DNA from: Isoetes taiwanensis
Lineage: Eukaryota > Streptophyta > Lycopodiopsida > Isoetales > Isoetaceae
Reading direction: 5' to 3'
Length of the DNA: 64,000 nt
Assembly: GCA_021234155.1 (NCBI GenBank)
Contig: JAJEKV010000065.1
Coordinates: 4,211,594-4,275,593 of the forward strand
In this document: one piece after another, positions 19,000 to 31,209 of the stretch
Layout: every line of letters starts with the position of its first letter
How positions within the stretch are numbered: the first letter of the stretch is position 1
Notes under the pieces: model-generated
Databases searched by the model: none
What the model saw: the letters and a program-made list of their open reading frames with translations, nothing else
Told to the model about the DNA's origin: nothing
Made by a program: the position numbers and the translations under genes

Positions 19000-21900
19000 A
19001 GGGACCGCTTGCTGATTTCACGTTCTTCGGATTGGCATCACAATGCGTGACCAAAGCATCTATAGAAAAATTGCCGTGATGTATGCGTATTCATGAGAGA
19101 ACCATTTAGATGTAATCTGTGACATCCATAAATAAGGTTAGAAATATTTAAAGGAACATGAGATGTAGTACATACAAGGGAAGGCATACAACTTACTTCT
19201 ATATCTCTACCAGAGACAAGAGCTTCAACATATTTGTGCATAAATCCCATCACATACAACCCACATGATATTAAATCGGGCTGCTGTGGCACCTCTACTT
19301 GCTGAATCCGATTAACATGATTTCTCTTCATGAAATCGACGCCTCTAGATACTTGACCGATCGATAGGGTTAACATTTGTGTGTGCAGCCTACATATCAC
19401 AAAATTTAGCAGACCAAAATAGCAAAGAAAAGCAAAGCAACAACTTAAAGTATTACATACCCTTTGATTGCTTTCTCGTTCGTCGCATAATCTGTAAGAG
19501 GATTCAAGACGTGAATTGCTGGTGCAGGTAGGATCTTTGAATCAGATGGTGCGAGCGTAAAAACAGCCAGCACAAAATGGTCATTCTCAAGGATAGGTGC
19601 AAGGATATGATGGCATTTAGCTACCACAATCCCCTTCATCCCTGATTTCACTATTTCAATGATGGTGGGTGATCCTTCAGCTGATTCACCCTTCCTTTTG
19701 CTGCTGGTAGCTTCTCTAAACCTTATGTAGTTGTAAGCAGGATAAAAAAATATTTTGCTCTTCCACTCGGAAGGCAATGTCTCATGCAAGCACCTGGATT
19801 AGATTAAAGTTAACATTAGAGACAAGGAATAGCAACAAATACAGCTCGGTTACAACCAGGTTATTACCTGCCATAAAGATCCATTAAGCGGCTACTCATT
19901 TTAGAGTTAGTTGCACATAAAATTGCTACGTCAGATGCAACTACTTTCATTTCAGCCGGCGGACAGTTCTTGAATGGCGTGAATGGCGTGAATTTCATAA
20001 GTTTATCCTTGTCATCATTTCTGTTGTCAGATCCAAGATGTTAGTGTCATATTAACAATTGATCCATGACAATAAAGCATAAATTGATACCTTCCAATCT
20101 CTATTTCCGATTGGTTTAGACACGCAAAAGCAGTAAAATCTAATAAGCTCTTTGAAGTATAACTAAGTAAATGTAAGCTAGCAATTACCGTTTTCTGCCG
20201 GATGTCCCCCTTTCGGTTTGCACTCTCTTTTTCCAATTTGTTTTGGCATCAGCTTTGACCATAAATTTAGTAGTTGCCTTGGTTTGCAATCTCAAGGCTT
20301 CTTCAACATAATCTAGCTCCATTGAATCGTCGCAAGTCTCGAAGTAAAGAAAGTGCTTCATTCTAATGTTTTGAAAGCAAGACAAAAAAGAAACACGACC
20401 TTTTTGCCAAAGAACAAGACTTTTCCTCAACTTGAACTTCAACAGCAGACTTCGTGGGACTGTTTTTCAATGTCGTCATCAACATCTTGATATTTTTTAT
20501 CGTAGTAAACACGTCAACGTAACTTCAAAAATAAAAAAAAAAGAAACCACGAAAAGGAGAGAGAATTACTTTACGGGCTTTCGACTTATTCTTTGCAATA
20601 ATAGCGGCTCGGCTTTCAAGGTGGGATCTCTTTTTGGGAAACAACCTCTGCTGCAAAATATTGAACATTAGTGAACTCTAACTACAACATATGCAATCTT
20701 AATGTAATCAGAATGTAATCAGAATGCAATCACCCTACCTTCCAGAATTTCTGAAGTTTTATCCAAGTACCCCTCGGTCTCAAAATCCTGCACTGATTGC
20801 TTATGAGTTGTTGCAATTCTCAAAGGTGATGTAGATGTGGATGGACTTCCGACATCGATAGCAGCAGCATCTTTTGTGCCAGGTTCAGCAATTGGGATGT
20901 CTGAGAATGGTAAATGCAACCCCTTCCCAACATCCTTCTTTTCACCTACAACATAAGATTTTGCTATATTCAGAACTTAAGCATAGTGCACAAAACATGA
21001 ATTGTTTAGTTTACCTGCAGTTTTACTTCTTGCTTTCTTGATACTACCCATATCTGCATTGACACAATTGGGATTATAAGCAAATAAGAAATATAAACAC
21101 TTGATTCAGAATCAAGGGGAGATGTAGAGTAGATAGAAGCAAAATCTGAAGAAAAAACAATCAAATGCAAATCAAAACAGAACAAATGTTAATTACATGC
21201 AAGTAGGTTTTTATTACAGGCAAACTTTCTGCTGATAATGTAACGACAAAATAGAAGTACATTAGTGTGCATAGCTATCAGAATGTAAAGGGAAACCAAA
21301 TACTAAATTCAAATGCATTTCAGAACATATGTAAAATATAAAGAACAAAATATTTTATCAATACACCCTATCAAATACATCATTCAGCATTGAATGTCAA
21401 GGAAAGTCAAATACTAAATTCATATGCATTTCTGATCACATGTAAATGCAAAGTACAGTCATATGCAATACACCCTATTAATACACCCTGTAAAGGAATT
21501 CCAGAAAAGCACTTCTGGCACATGTAAATGTAAAGAACAGAAGCAAATACATTTTCTCTTTACAGTAAAGACAAAACCACGCCAAATCAAATGCTAATAC
21601 AGTTATGTACATGATGGAAACTAACTACATCTAAGTACACTCAAACTAATTATGTAATGAAAATAGAAATAGATGTACCTTTAGAAGGGATTCCTAAGCA
21701 GTGGCGCAGGTCCTCGGACCATGAACAATCATGTACACATGTATTCGTCGTTGAAACCCTGAATACAAGACAAAATAGACAATATGTATGACTACAAAGT
21801 GGAGATATTACCATGGTCGAGTCAAGGCAATCATTGCAGCTGCTGCAAGTATTGGTAATATGTGAGGATGCGCTCCGTCTTCTTTGCGAGTATGGGGCAG

Positions 21901-22894
21901 TTTGCAGGCCTATCGGGTCTGATCTTTCCAAATGCTTAGTCATCTCCTTTATTCTATTCTCACAGTTGGAATTAACTTCCATATCCTTGCTGATTTTTTC
22001 AATGGCAGCTTTTAATTCTTGCAAATCAGCCTTTAAACAATCAATGGGAATCATTAGAGCATCTAAGTCAGCAATATAACTTGATTTCTCCTCCTCTAAA
22101 TGGGATGCCAAAGCCATTTGCACATCGGTTGGCTTCCGCTTGCTTTTAAACACGCCATAATCTTTGAATCGCTCACATATTTTTGCATCTTTATTCTGCA
22201 CAAGTCTTGTCAAGAAGCTCTTATCACTCTCATGCTTCAACAGTTCAATTTTCATTGTTTTCCTTTTCTCTTTTAAAGTCTATATTTCATCAAGCATGGA
22301 TGCAGAATCTAATACTCTTCTTTCCCTCCACCTTTTCATCATTTCCAACTGCTGCCCCAATTCTACCTGAGGCATACATTTAATAGCTTTAACATTGGAA
22401 GACTTTCTTTGTAGCTAATTTGTCAGTCGATTCTTTTTAGAGCCTTTGGAATGAAGACTTGCACTTGCTTTCACCTCATCCCAATCAATGCTTACTCCTT
22501 TGTAATGAAGTGCATATGCTCGGGCAAAATACAATGGAATGTGATGATTTGCAATGTCCTTCCTACAAAGAACGTGCTCATACACAGAAAAAAAATCTGC
22601 CATCCAAATAAGCTTAATCCTGCACTCTTGATAACCCCTAACAGCAGGGGCTTCAGAACCCCAAACATCCTGCACTATTTGCACTAGCCCTGGAAACATG
22701 CTATCAAAATTGTTGCTCCTCAGCTGCCTGATGCTTACCTTGTCAAACTCGGGCGGCAAGACCTCTCGATCTGAAGAAGACCCACTCTTGAGTTTTCGGG
22801 CGGCAGTTCTAGTGGGAGACCTTGGCATGGGCTTTACATGTTTGTTGCGAGGAGATTTCCTTGGAGATGTCTTTGTTCCAAGCTGCTTCGTCAT
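19000..22894 (-). CDS. Ulp1-type cysteine protease (C48-like) gene with RING-like cysteine cluster, multi-exon
   Basis: Minus-strand exons in order. 22894-22415: basic N-terminus TKTSPRKSPRNKHVKPMPRS, then FDKVSIRQLRSNNFDSMFPG. About 22370-21650: coiled coil (LEEEKSSYIADLDALMIPID) and a RING-like Cys cluster (CSSCNDCLDSTMVISPLCSH, YCLFC); one in-frame TAG near 22281. Smaller exons lie near 20945-20738, 20360-20190 and 19970-19860 (SRLMDLYGR). The protease core is at 19795-19460 (NDHFVLAVFTL...IHVLNPL) and 19390-19195 (VPQQPDLISCGLYVMGFMHK). His (DHF), Asp/Asn (VLNP), Gln and Cys (QQPDLISCG) fit the His-Asp/Asn-Gln-Cys catalytic set of Ulp1/SENP deSUMOylases. Many plant transposons carry such a domain, and the divergently placed DUF7869-like gene suggests element origin. 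Exon edges are approximate. Confidence 0.7.
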
Positions 22895-23149
22895 GATCTG
22901 TTCCCTGGTGCTTCAGCTCTCTGAAAATTCAAGCTTTTGGCTATGGAGATCCTGATCTTGGCTATGGAGGTTCGAATATGGATGTCAAGCTTTCGGCTAT
23001 GGAGGTTCAAGCGGGAGGGAGGTTGAACAGAGAGCGGGATGAGAGTTCAAAATTATTTGCCCTATTAATGATTCATTCCAAGAATAATAATTTTGGGGGG
23101 GGGGGAAGGGATTTCCTTACATTTTGAATTTGTAAGTGTAAAATACTGG

Positions 23150-25094
23150 CACTTTTTTTGCCCACCCTTTCATGTTTCTTACCTATCACATCGTACACCA
23201 GAAAGTCACCTTTGCATAATACATGACAAGATGGATCAAATCAAAACACTCACACCAGGAAGTCACCATCTCGCGAAGTCTGTTTGGAGAGGAGATCGCT
23301 TGAAGAGCAGCTTGACAGGGGCATTGACACATGGTCATGGTGGACGGGCTTATGGTCATTTCTCTCTTGATCTTTGGAAAGATGACTCAAACTTTCATGT
23401 TGGATCACTTTCTAGGATCCTACACTATCTTGAGTTGCCAGACGAAGACAAGTGTGGTGATCTGTGTGGAAGCAGAACTACAGATTGCAAATTGATGCAA
23501 GCCCTAAAAGACACTCGACCACTGCAGCATAAGCTAGTGTAGACACAAGAGATGATGCCTTCATCTTCTAATGCCTATTTAGAAGGCTTCAATCCTCTTC
23601 CTTGAAATCTCTACTTACAGTTGGATAATGCGTCAGGTCAAAATAAAAATAGATATGTGTTCTCCTACCTCTCTTATTTGACATGGCTTAAGGTATTCGA
23701 TGAGATTCAGGTTGGCTTCATGATGGTTGGGCACGCATTGTTTGGGAACTTTTCGATGTTAATGACTTCATCGGATGCTTTAACTTTGCCTGAGTTGCTT
23801 TATTTGTTTAGCAAGTGCAATGCAAAGTCTCCTATTCCATATTTTGTGGATGAAGTTCCAGATTGGAAAGGCTTTGTCAAGGGATATATCCCTGATAAAG
23901 GCCAACATCTAACAGGCCAATTTAAAATGGATGGGAAATGGCCCATTGCTATTCCGATTTAAAATGGATGGGAAATGACCCATTATGCAATATAAGGTGC
24001 GGCCAATGCATAAAGAGTGGATTCCAGAAAAAGGAATAAGAATGTGGAAGGAGGATGAAAATGGTGAGCCAACGTTACCAACAGGGGTGCCTAAAAGTAT
24101 CTCTCCAAGGAAGACATTGAAAGATCTCCCTGGCTTGGCAGACAACATCAGCAAGTACATAGCATTATGGAATTCATTCTGCAAAAATCAAGAAGAGAGT
24201 GTGTTTGCACGACAGTACAAAGCAACTAGGGATTACTGGAACGAGATTCTTTTATGTTTGAAAGATGTATCTCCAGGACGACCTCAAAATGATAACTTTT
24301 GGTTGCGTACAAGGCAAGAACCTCTACAAGCTGCCTTTACTCCAGAGGTCGATGAAGTCGCTGTGCTTGTAAGACCTTTGCCTACGTATTGTGGGCCAGC
24401 AGATGGGCGTCCAGTGTTACCTATGGATGAGTTCGATCCTCATGCACATGTTACGAAAGGTATGTTCGTTTTGGGTAAAAGCATGTTAGGGTGTACCACT
24501 TTTGGAACCCGCAAAAGTACATACACTAGGTACTTCAGAACTGGGTACTTTCTCATTTTTCTTTTCATTAAAACTAATACAAAAATCCAAAATAAAAGTC
24601 AAGGACGTGGTAATATTCAAAGTTAAGATAAAGATAATGCTATCGGAGACCAATATATATATAAAAAGTTCTAAAACATACCTTATATTGAGATATTATA
24701 CAGGTACCCAGTACCCAGTCCTGGCTACCTTTTTAGGTACCTTTTTAGTCACTAAATAATACTTTTTAAGGGACACCCTAACATGCTTTTACCCTTTAGT
24801 CCGACCTGGAGACAATAAAATCCAACGTGGTTGTGGTTGGGCTTTACAGAAGAAGATGCCATCCTGGATCCAGAGTCTACCAATTATGGTCACATTTATG
24901 TATCATGGTGGATGCCTGTTGATCGTGACTATACAGGTTGCTTAACTAAACGTTGGTGATCCAATCCATCAGATCCATCAAGGTATAAGAAGTTAGATGC
25001 TATACATTACGCATGGGATGCAAATGGCAAAAGACCGAAGACTATCCAGATTCCAAAATACATTGTTGACATGTGGGGGGACATAGCATTATAG
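23150..25094 (+). pseudogene. DUF7869-like transposase-type gene, broken
   Basis: Fragments in order: HLCIIHDKMDQIKTLTPGSH and ALTHGHGGRAYGHFSLDLWK (23093-23542); LDNASGQNKNRYVFSYLSYL, VFDEIQVGFMMVGHALFG (23615-23962); EWIPEKGIRMWKEDENGEPT, LKDLPGLADNISKYIALWNS (23985-24470); then, beyond a MITE, GFTEEDAILDPESTNYGHIY, YKKLDAIHYAWDANGKRPKT to 25094. HDKMD...THGHG...DN.SGQNKN...VGH is the pattern I associate with DUF7869 proteins, an RNase H-like transposase-type family of plants and animals. The segment after VGH (usually followed by HED.DQ.F) looks deleted. At least one stop (TGA near 24958) and several shifts are present. Confidence 0.6.
24473..24794. mobile_element. 322-bp PIF/Harbinger-like MITE in the DUF7869-like gene
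   Basis: The left end GGGTAAAAGCATGTTAGGGT is an exact inverted copy of the right end ACCCTAACATGCTTTTACCC. Flanking TTT occurs on both sides (24470-24472 and 24795-24797). Removing the element plus one TTT restores the reading GMFVLVRPGDN across the gap, which supports the exact boundaries. TIRs starting GGG with a 3-bp target duplication fit Tourist/Harbinger MITEs (their usual target is TWA). Confidence 0.85.
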
Positions 25095-25099
25095 CTAAA

Positions 25100-26050
25100 A
25101 GCTCTCAATCTCAGTCATGTTCTCGATAATCATGTATGTAATTTCTCTTCCTATTATAATGGTAATGCATCAAATAGCTATATTTAGTTGCCATTTTTGA
25201 TGTAATACTTCAACATTTTGCTATAATACTTAAGCTTTTTTTTTTTTTTTTTTTTTATTATTATGCAATTGCAAGTTCAGCCTTGGGTAGAGTCAAGTAG
25301 AGTCAAGGGCCTGAAGGGAATATGGAACAAGGGAACATTGAACAGGAATGGTTCTTTAAGTGTCTTATCCTGAGAAATATGCACTCTTCATGGCAACTAT
25401 CCTGAGAAATATGCACTCTTCATGAAATATGCAGCACTCATGGCAATTTTGTTGACTGAGCAACTGAGCAAGGCATGTTTGTATTGCAATTATGGCAATT
25501 ATGCAATTTTGCTGGCATGTTTATATTGCAAGGCATGTTTGTATTTGCTGGTTATGCAACTGAGCAATTGAGCAAGGCATGTTTGTCTTGTAGTCAAATC
25601 TAAGGCAATTGTCCATTAGGAGGTATTATCTGGACTTAGATCAAATGTCCATAGTGGGCACATTTACCATTCGGAAGTCGACATGAGTATTCAATGGGGC
25701 CCTTGGTTGCACATTGATTTTGAGAAATGGCAACATAACCAACGTAAGAGTCTAATTCTAAAAGATAAGGATTCTTGAAAAATGACTTTTATTTTATCTT
25801 AACTTTATCTTAACGTAGACCAAGTTTTGGCTCTAACTTGTAACACAAAGCCAATTACCAAACTGGTTGACTTAACCGGATTTTCCTTAATCCTTAATAA
25901 TATGATAAGGTAAGGGGATAACGCAAATGTAAAGAGATTGTAACCCTAAATTTTAGGGTGCGGCTCATATGCCCTACATGGCGGGCATCGCAGATGATCA
26001 TTCAATAGATAATGCAAGGTTTTTTGGATACCTTAATCTTGAGCTACTGC
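25100..26050. other. Non-coding AT-rich stretch
   Basis: Holds a poly(T) run at 25238-25257 and locally duplicated phrases (CCTGAGAAATATGCACTCTTCATG at about 25366 and 25400; GAGCAAGGCATGTTTGT repeats to 25580). No gene supported. Confidence 0.5.
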
Positions 26051-26057
26051 ATACAGC

Positions 26058-26159
26058 GGCCAGATCTGGATCCGTTTTGCTTCAAAGTTTTGGCCAGTAA
26101 GTGCAAGTGGCCAGTTCTGGATCCGCTTTATTTCGAAGGTTTGGCCAGAAAGTGCAAGT
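26058..26159 (+). repeat. 51-bp tandem duplication
   Basis: Two copies of a unit starting GGCCAGNTCTGGATCCG and ending CAGNAAGTGCAAGT, at 26058 and 26109, with about eight differences. Confidence 0.85.
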
Positions 26160-26195
26160 TTGATTCCAATGTATGCGTGAAGTTTTGGGAATAGC

Positions 26196-26417
26196 TTGTG
26201 CAGCGTCTTTTCTATATCCACATCTGTTAATATCCAGATATTTTGTAGCAATGCTCCAATACAAAAAGCTTTGAGGACTTGGAAGATGCCATCTGGAGCA
26301 AATGAAGATATATATGCACAAAATGAGGACAAGGATCCAGACAAGGATCCAGATAATAAACAGGTTCTTGCTATTTTTTCAGAAATATATGATATGTATG
26401 CTGCGTTTTTCAAATGA
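26196..26417 (+). CDS. Unrecognised 73-codon fragment
   Basis: Reads ALRTWKMPSGANEDIYAQNE, then a DKDPDKDPDNK repeat and QVLAIFSEIYDMYAAFF. It is probably a gene fragment; no family is recognised and the evidence is only an open frame with non-repetitive composition. Confidence 0.2.
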   Translation: MCSVFSISTSVNIQIFCSNAPIQKALRTWKMPSGANEDIYAQNEDKDPDKDPDNKQVLAIFSEIYDMYAAFFK

Positions 26418-26699
26418 TTTCGTCCAGGGATTTTGAACTTGTAGGGACTTTCCCAGTTGTGCAAGAAAGCCATCCATGCTTGGATCTTAGCTTTAGAAAC
26501 GTTCTTATTTGACCTTAAACCTAGGTTACAATAAAAGATTTTTCGCTTTGCATGAATACAGCAGCGCAGGCTTTGATATATGTTTCCAGTACTTAATATG
26601 TTCCATGGTATTTGGCATTTGGATATGCAAAAGAAGGGCCCTGAATCGGCCCCTTGATATCCATTGGGGCTACCCACAATATTTATGCACATTGATGTG

Positions 26700-29470
26700 T
26701 ATTAACAGAAATTGACATTTGTTTGAGCCCTTTATTCTTTTAGTTAAATCTGGCTAGAAGGGCAAAAGGCACAATGGGTAGGGTATTGTTTGGCTGCAGG
26801 TACGGGATTTTCTTCCCATTGTTCCTTTTGCTTTTGTAGTTGGAGTTGGCTAGAAGAATGATGGAGTTTTGGAAGAGTCTATAGCTGAGAAACAATCTTG
26901 GTGTCCGCAAGTTCATCTACGTGACAAAAAACGGAGTAAAAAATGGTTGTAAATGTCAACTTTTGTTAAATCTAGAATGCATTTATATTTCTGAATTTTA
27001 AACATGAAACACAATAGAAAGTTATTTAAGGTTGAAGGCTTTATTTTCAACTTCAAAGCTAGTTGTGAGATGCTTGTGTTATACAAATGATTTCAATTGA
27101 AATAAAATGCTAGGTGTACAGATGTAAACTTTGACCATATGAATATATACAAACTGTACAAAGTTATTTAAGGGCTATTTGGACAGATGTTATGGTTGAG
27201 TAAAATGGGTAAAAAGATACTATGCTGGATAAACTCAGTCTGGTAATAGGATGATAATACCACTGATGGATTGACTGAGGTGGATGTTGGATCTAGGTTT
27301 ACTAGGTCTTACCGGCTTTTTTTTTTTTTTGAAGGCAAGATATTTTTATTTTTATTAATAGTATGTAGTAAATACATTTATTTAAGGCTCCAAAATAGCC
27401 AGATGGCCTAAACGTGTCAACACGGGTGCTCAAAAAACCCAAGTGTGGAGGTAGAAAATAACACTATTCCAGAAGTTCATCAAAAGAAAATATCCCATGA
27501 TGCATGAAGATGCTGCCACCTGAAAAACCACCCGAAGATACTGGTAGACAAATGTAGAGGTGAAGGGGTGTTTTCCCGCGCGTTAACTTGGCCCCAAACT
27601 TCACATCTACATAAGGATACTACAAGGAGGCTGCTTACTCGTTTCCTGATGTACTAGGAGATAAGTTGTCTCACCATCTTCTCCAAATGCCAATGTCTTC
27701 TAGAGGCCTCCCCAAAGGGTGGTCTACTACTTCTGCCTCTACTTTTAGTCACCCGCTTGGGCATCATCATCATTATACTCAGCCAACCAGCAGAACTGAT
27801 AAGCAGCAATGAATGCATTTGGTCCTCCCGATCCAAAATGCCTCTGGATTTTCTCTTAAGTATGGCCCTCTTTCATAATACTGCATCCTGCAACCGCACC
27901 CTTCTTCTAGCTGGGATAGAAGTGAGCCAACATGAAAAAGCAAAACTCTTTCCAAGTTATCAGTATTAGGGCATTCAGAATCTGTTAGAGTCAACACCAA
28001 GCAGAAGCAATGTAGCCACACTCAGCCATCGCCTTCCAAGACATCACCAATACCCAAGCTAAGGCAATCTGTTTCTTGTAAGTGACTTTGCACACCTTGA
28101 GCATCCACCGGAAAGTTTCATACAAAGGAACATTACAAGAATCAAGATGCTAAATACAACACAAGTCTGCTCAGCCTCAGAAAATCATTGCAAGATAAAA
28201 GTGCCTAAGATGCCGGCTGAATAAGTCTTGAGCACCAATCTCTCAATGACCAGCCTGCAGTCAAGAAGAAGTGTGCCATACCCCAAGTTCTGGCCAATAC
28301 CTCAGCAGACAACGGTAGAAAGACCACACAGCTCAAGTTCGATGCCTGCTCCAACTAATCCCGATGCCTTAACATGTCAGCTAAGAAAGAAGCATTTCCT
28401 TTTCATGTTAATAAACTGAAGAAAACTCAACTGGTTGCTACAGCATGAACACCTCTCCAAGATAGGAGCTAGACCAAAATACCACAAAGCCCCCAAATTG
28501 CAGTGAGTGCAATAAATTTCCTTGCCTGCAGTGAGTGCAGCCTTTCTATCCTGACCTGAATCTAATGAAAGAACTAGTCAAGCAGCCCACAAAAGGGAAG
28601 GATGTAAATCGTACCATAAAACCCCCCGTTGAGATAACTCCAGCAGCACCAATCGAGCAAGAAAGATTGATGCAGAATGGCGACTCCATAAGCTGGTTTA
28701 ATCACAGAAGAACAAGCAAGAAGGCTTTCTGACCTCAGGTCTTGTGCTGGACAGGTATCTTAAGGAGTTTAGGCGAACACCCAAGATGCCTCTGCTACAA
28801 AACTTGAAGCTGCGTCCACCATCAGAAAATCTGCAAAAAACCACCGAATGAAGAAGCCAGTAGCCAGGTTTTTCGCTGGCTACTCGTCCAGTAGCCGAAA
28901 TGCAAGGAAAGACTCTCCAAGGGATCGGGCGGCCGCCTGCCGCCGCCCTAGCCGCTCTGAAACTCTAACATCGTCTCCTCAAAGGAAAATTGTAGCATTC
29001 ATACTTAAGCATTTTGGACAATTAATACTCAGGTTCGATACATCAGATAATATTCATTATGCTTATACATCCTTACATCTTTTATAGTAGGTGCTTAATA
29101 CACATTATTACATCTGATGCACACATTATTGATGGCATACATCTAATTTAGATGCACATATTATTGATGGCATACAGTCAATGATTCACTCATCAGCCCC
29201 TGCTAAGGTGATCGCATTCAACTCGTAGGTATGGCGCTCAGGAAGCCAAACAAGATGGATCACAACACGATGAAGGCCGAGGCAATCACATTCACGACCA
29301 TTAGCTTTGGATTGCAGGTAGGGATCGAGGTGTACACCTCTATGTATGCATCCAACAAGATCATTGTAGCTCATGGAGCAAGTAATGGTCTCGATGTGAT
29401 CTGGGCGAAGCAGATAAGTCATGCGAGATGAATGACTTCTACCACCGAATGGAGCTGCTTTTATAGTCGT
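26700..29470. other. Long stretch without a supportable gene
   Basis: Contains a poly(T) run at about 27317-27330 that could be the reversed A-tail of a minus-strand retroposon extending rightward. Minus-strand frames at 27654-28021 show no reverse-transcriptase motif. The small open frames at 28228-29087 look like chance. Confidence 0.4.
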
Positions 29471-29475
29471 TATAG

Positions 29476-29573
29476 CATTATTGGTATAATACTTCAGCAT
29501 TATTGGTATTATACTTCAACATTATTGGTATTATACTTCAACATTATTGGTATAATACTTCAGCATTATTGGA
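29476..29573 (+). repeat. 22-bp tandem repeat, about 4.5 copies
   Basis: Unit CATTATTGGTATTATACTTC plus AA/AG, alternating with a TATAAT variant. Confidence 0.9.
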
Positions 29574-29777
29574 TCCGTAGCTATAAATTCTTTCACCTTG
29601 CTTTCACTTCTCACCCACGAATTTATCCCTGCAGCTCCTTCTCACCTTGTATTCTCCGTGTTCCTTGCTAATATATCCATGAAATTCTCCGTGCTCCTTG
29701 CTCCTTGATCTTGTTCCTTGCTTCTTGCTCCTTGTTCCTTGCTCCTTGCTCCGTGTTCCTTGTTCCGTCGGTGATCC

Positions 29778-30332
29778 TTGCTTGCTTTGCATATGATTGG
29801 ACGCAATCCTCCCTGGGCTACTCCAGAAGCCCTGCAAGCATGCCCCAGGCATTCTGTGCAGTCTGATCAAGATGAGTTATTTGACCATTTCTTGGAGTGG
29901 AGGTTGCGCCACAGTCCCAACAAGGAGCTTGCAAGGGAGTTGATCAACTTTATTCTGGAGCGATTTGATTGTGGTCATGAGCCACTGATGGAAATTAATC
30001 CATCTGAATGCTATAGGAGACTTGCATTAATGGGAATTCTTGAACCCCCTCCTCATCTGGACGAGATGCTACAACAGTTGAGGGCTCTTCTTCGTGCTGG
30101 TTATTTAGCACACTCTCTGGATCAATACATATCAGAGTTCATTCATGAAATTTGTAAGGGACAGATGTATGGCCTTATTAGGACGTACTACCATGAGTAC
30201 AACGACTTTGTGGAGTTGGGTCTGCTCTTCTTCCGTGAGTATCATCATGTGGAATTACTTTTTGCAATGACTAGGTACCCCATATGGTGGGAAGAATCAG
30301 GCTGGGATATACGTGAGCTCTGGATGGGTTAG
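29778..30332 (+). CDS. Unrecognised intact 184-aa ORF
   Basis: One uninterrupted frame, with balanced composition and a likely helical fold: ELFDHFLEWRLRHSPNKELA, LINFILERFDCGHEPLMEIN, YRRLALMGILEPPPHLDEML, VELGLLFFREYHHVELLFAM. Upstream is a simple TCCTTGCT-rich repeat (29655-29770); downstream is a run of AGGGGAAGG. No known motif, signal peptide or membrane segment is evident. The Met at 29778 is the first in frame. It could be a captured gene fragment or a lineage-specific element protein. Confidence 0.45.
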   Translation: MLALHMIGRNPPWATPEALQACPRHSVQSDQDELFDHFLEWRLRHSPNKELARELINFILERFDCGHEPLMEINPSECYRRLALMGILEPPPHLDEMLQQLRALLRAGYLAHSLDQYISEFIHEICKGQMYGLIRTYYHEYNDFVELGLLFFREYHHVELLFAMTRYPIWWEESGWDIRELWMG

Positions 30333-30536
30333 ACCTCGCAGGGGAAGGGAAAGGGGAAGGGGTTAGGAACCTAGGGGAAGGTTACTAGCCAGGGGAAGGT
30401 TACTAGGGACATACTGTCGTGGTCTCTAGTAACCTTTGCTATCTATCATACATAGTTCATACTTCGGTCTCTATTGTGTTTGGAACTTGGTATATGACAC
30501 TGTGTTAATATGTTTTCTAAATATTCATGTATGTAT

Positions 30537-30676
30537 GATACACGGGTACTACACGTGTATACAACCCCTGCATAAGGTCTATGATACAGAGTACTGTACA
30601 CGTGTATACAACCCGTACATAAGATCTATGATACAGGGTACTGTACACGTGTATACAACCCCTGCATAAGGTCTAT
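30537..30676 (+). repeat. 46-47-bp tandem repeat, 3 copies
   Basis: Units begin GATACAGRGTACTGTACACG and contain TGTATACAACCCCTGCATAA; starts at 30537, 30583 and 30630. CACGTG is central in each. Confidence 0.9.
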
Positions 30677-30719
30677 AATAAAAAAATTCCAGTTTACTAA
30701 AATTTTTCCCATTATAATG

Positions 30720-31200
30720 AAATTGTGCTTATATATGAGATATGTCACATGGTATAAGTAATGTCATATAGCATATGTCTCATAAGCCGTATATATGTTT
30801 TCGTAATGCCATATATAAGATATGTCACATGACATAGGTAATATCATATAGCATATGTAATATCATATAGCATATGTCTCATAAGTCAGATATGTCATAT
30901 GGTACATGTAATGTTATATAGCATATTCTCATAAGTCATAACTCGGAAATATGCCATATACCCTGCTTATATATGAGGTATGTTACATGGTATATCTAAT
31001 ATCATCTAATATCATATAGCATATATTTATCTATGAGATATGTCACGTGGTCCATATGGCATATGTCTCATAAGTTATAAGTCAAATATATGTCATATGG
31101 CATACGTCTCGTATGTGATAAATTGGATCTATGTCACATAATATAATAACATATATGACGTATGTCTAATATACCATAAGTCAAATATATTACATGTAAA
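30720..31200. repeat. Degenerate CATATG/GATATGTCA array
   Basis: Imperfect repeats of phrases such as ATATGAGATATGTCACATGG and CATATAGCATATGTCTCATA. The segment 30882-31049 matches 62568-62733 with few differences, and a related shorter block lies at 45237-45355. This is a dispersed family, probably part of a repetitive element. Confidence 0.75.
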
Positions 31201-31209
31201 GTTGAGAGG

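Noticed and set aside
27316-28440. Minus-strand LINE starting at the poly(T) run
   Set aside because: No endonuclease, reverse transcriptase or zinc-knuckle motif could be read in any frame upstream of the putative tail.
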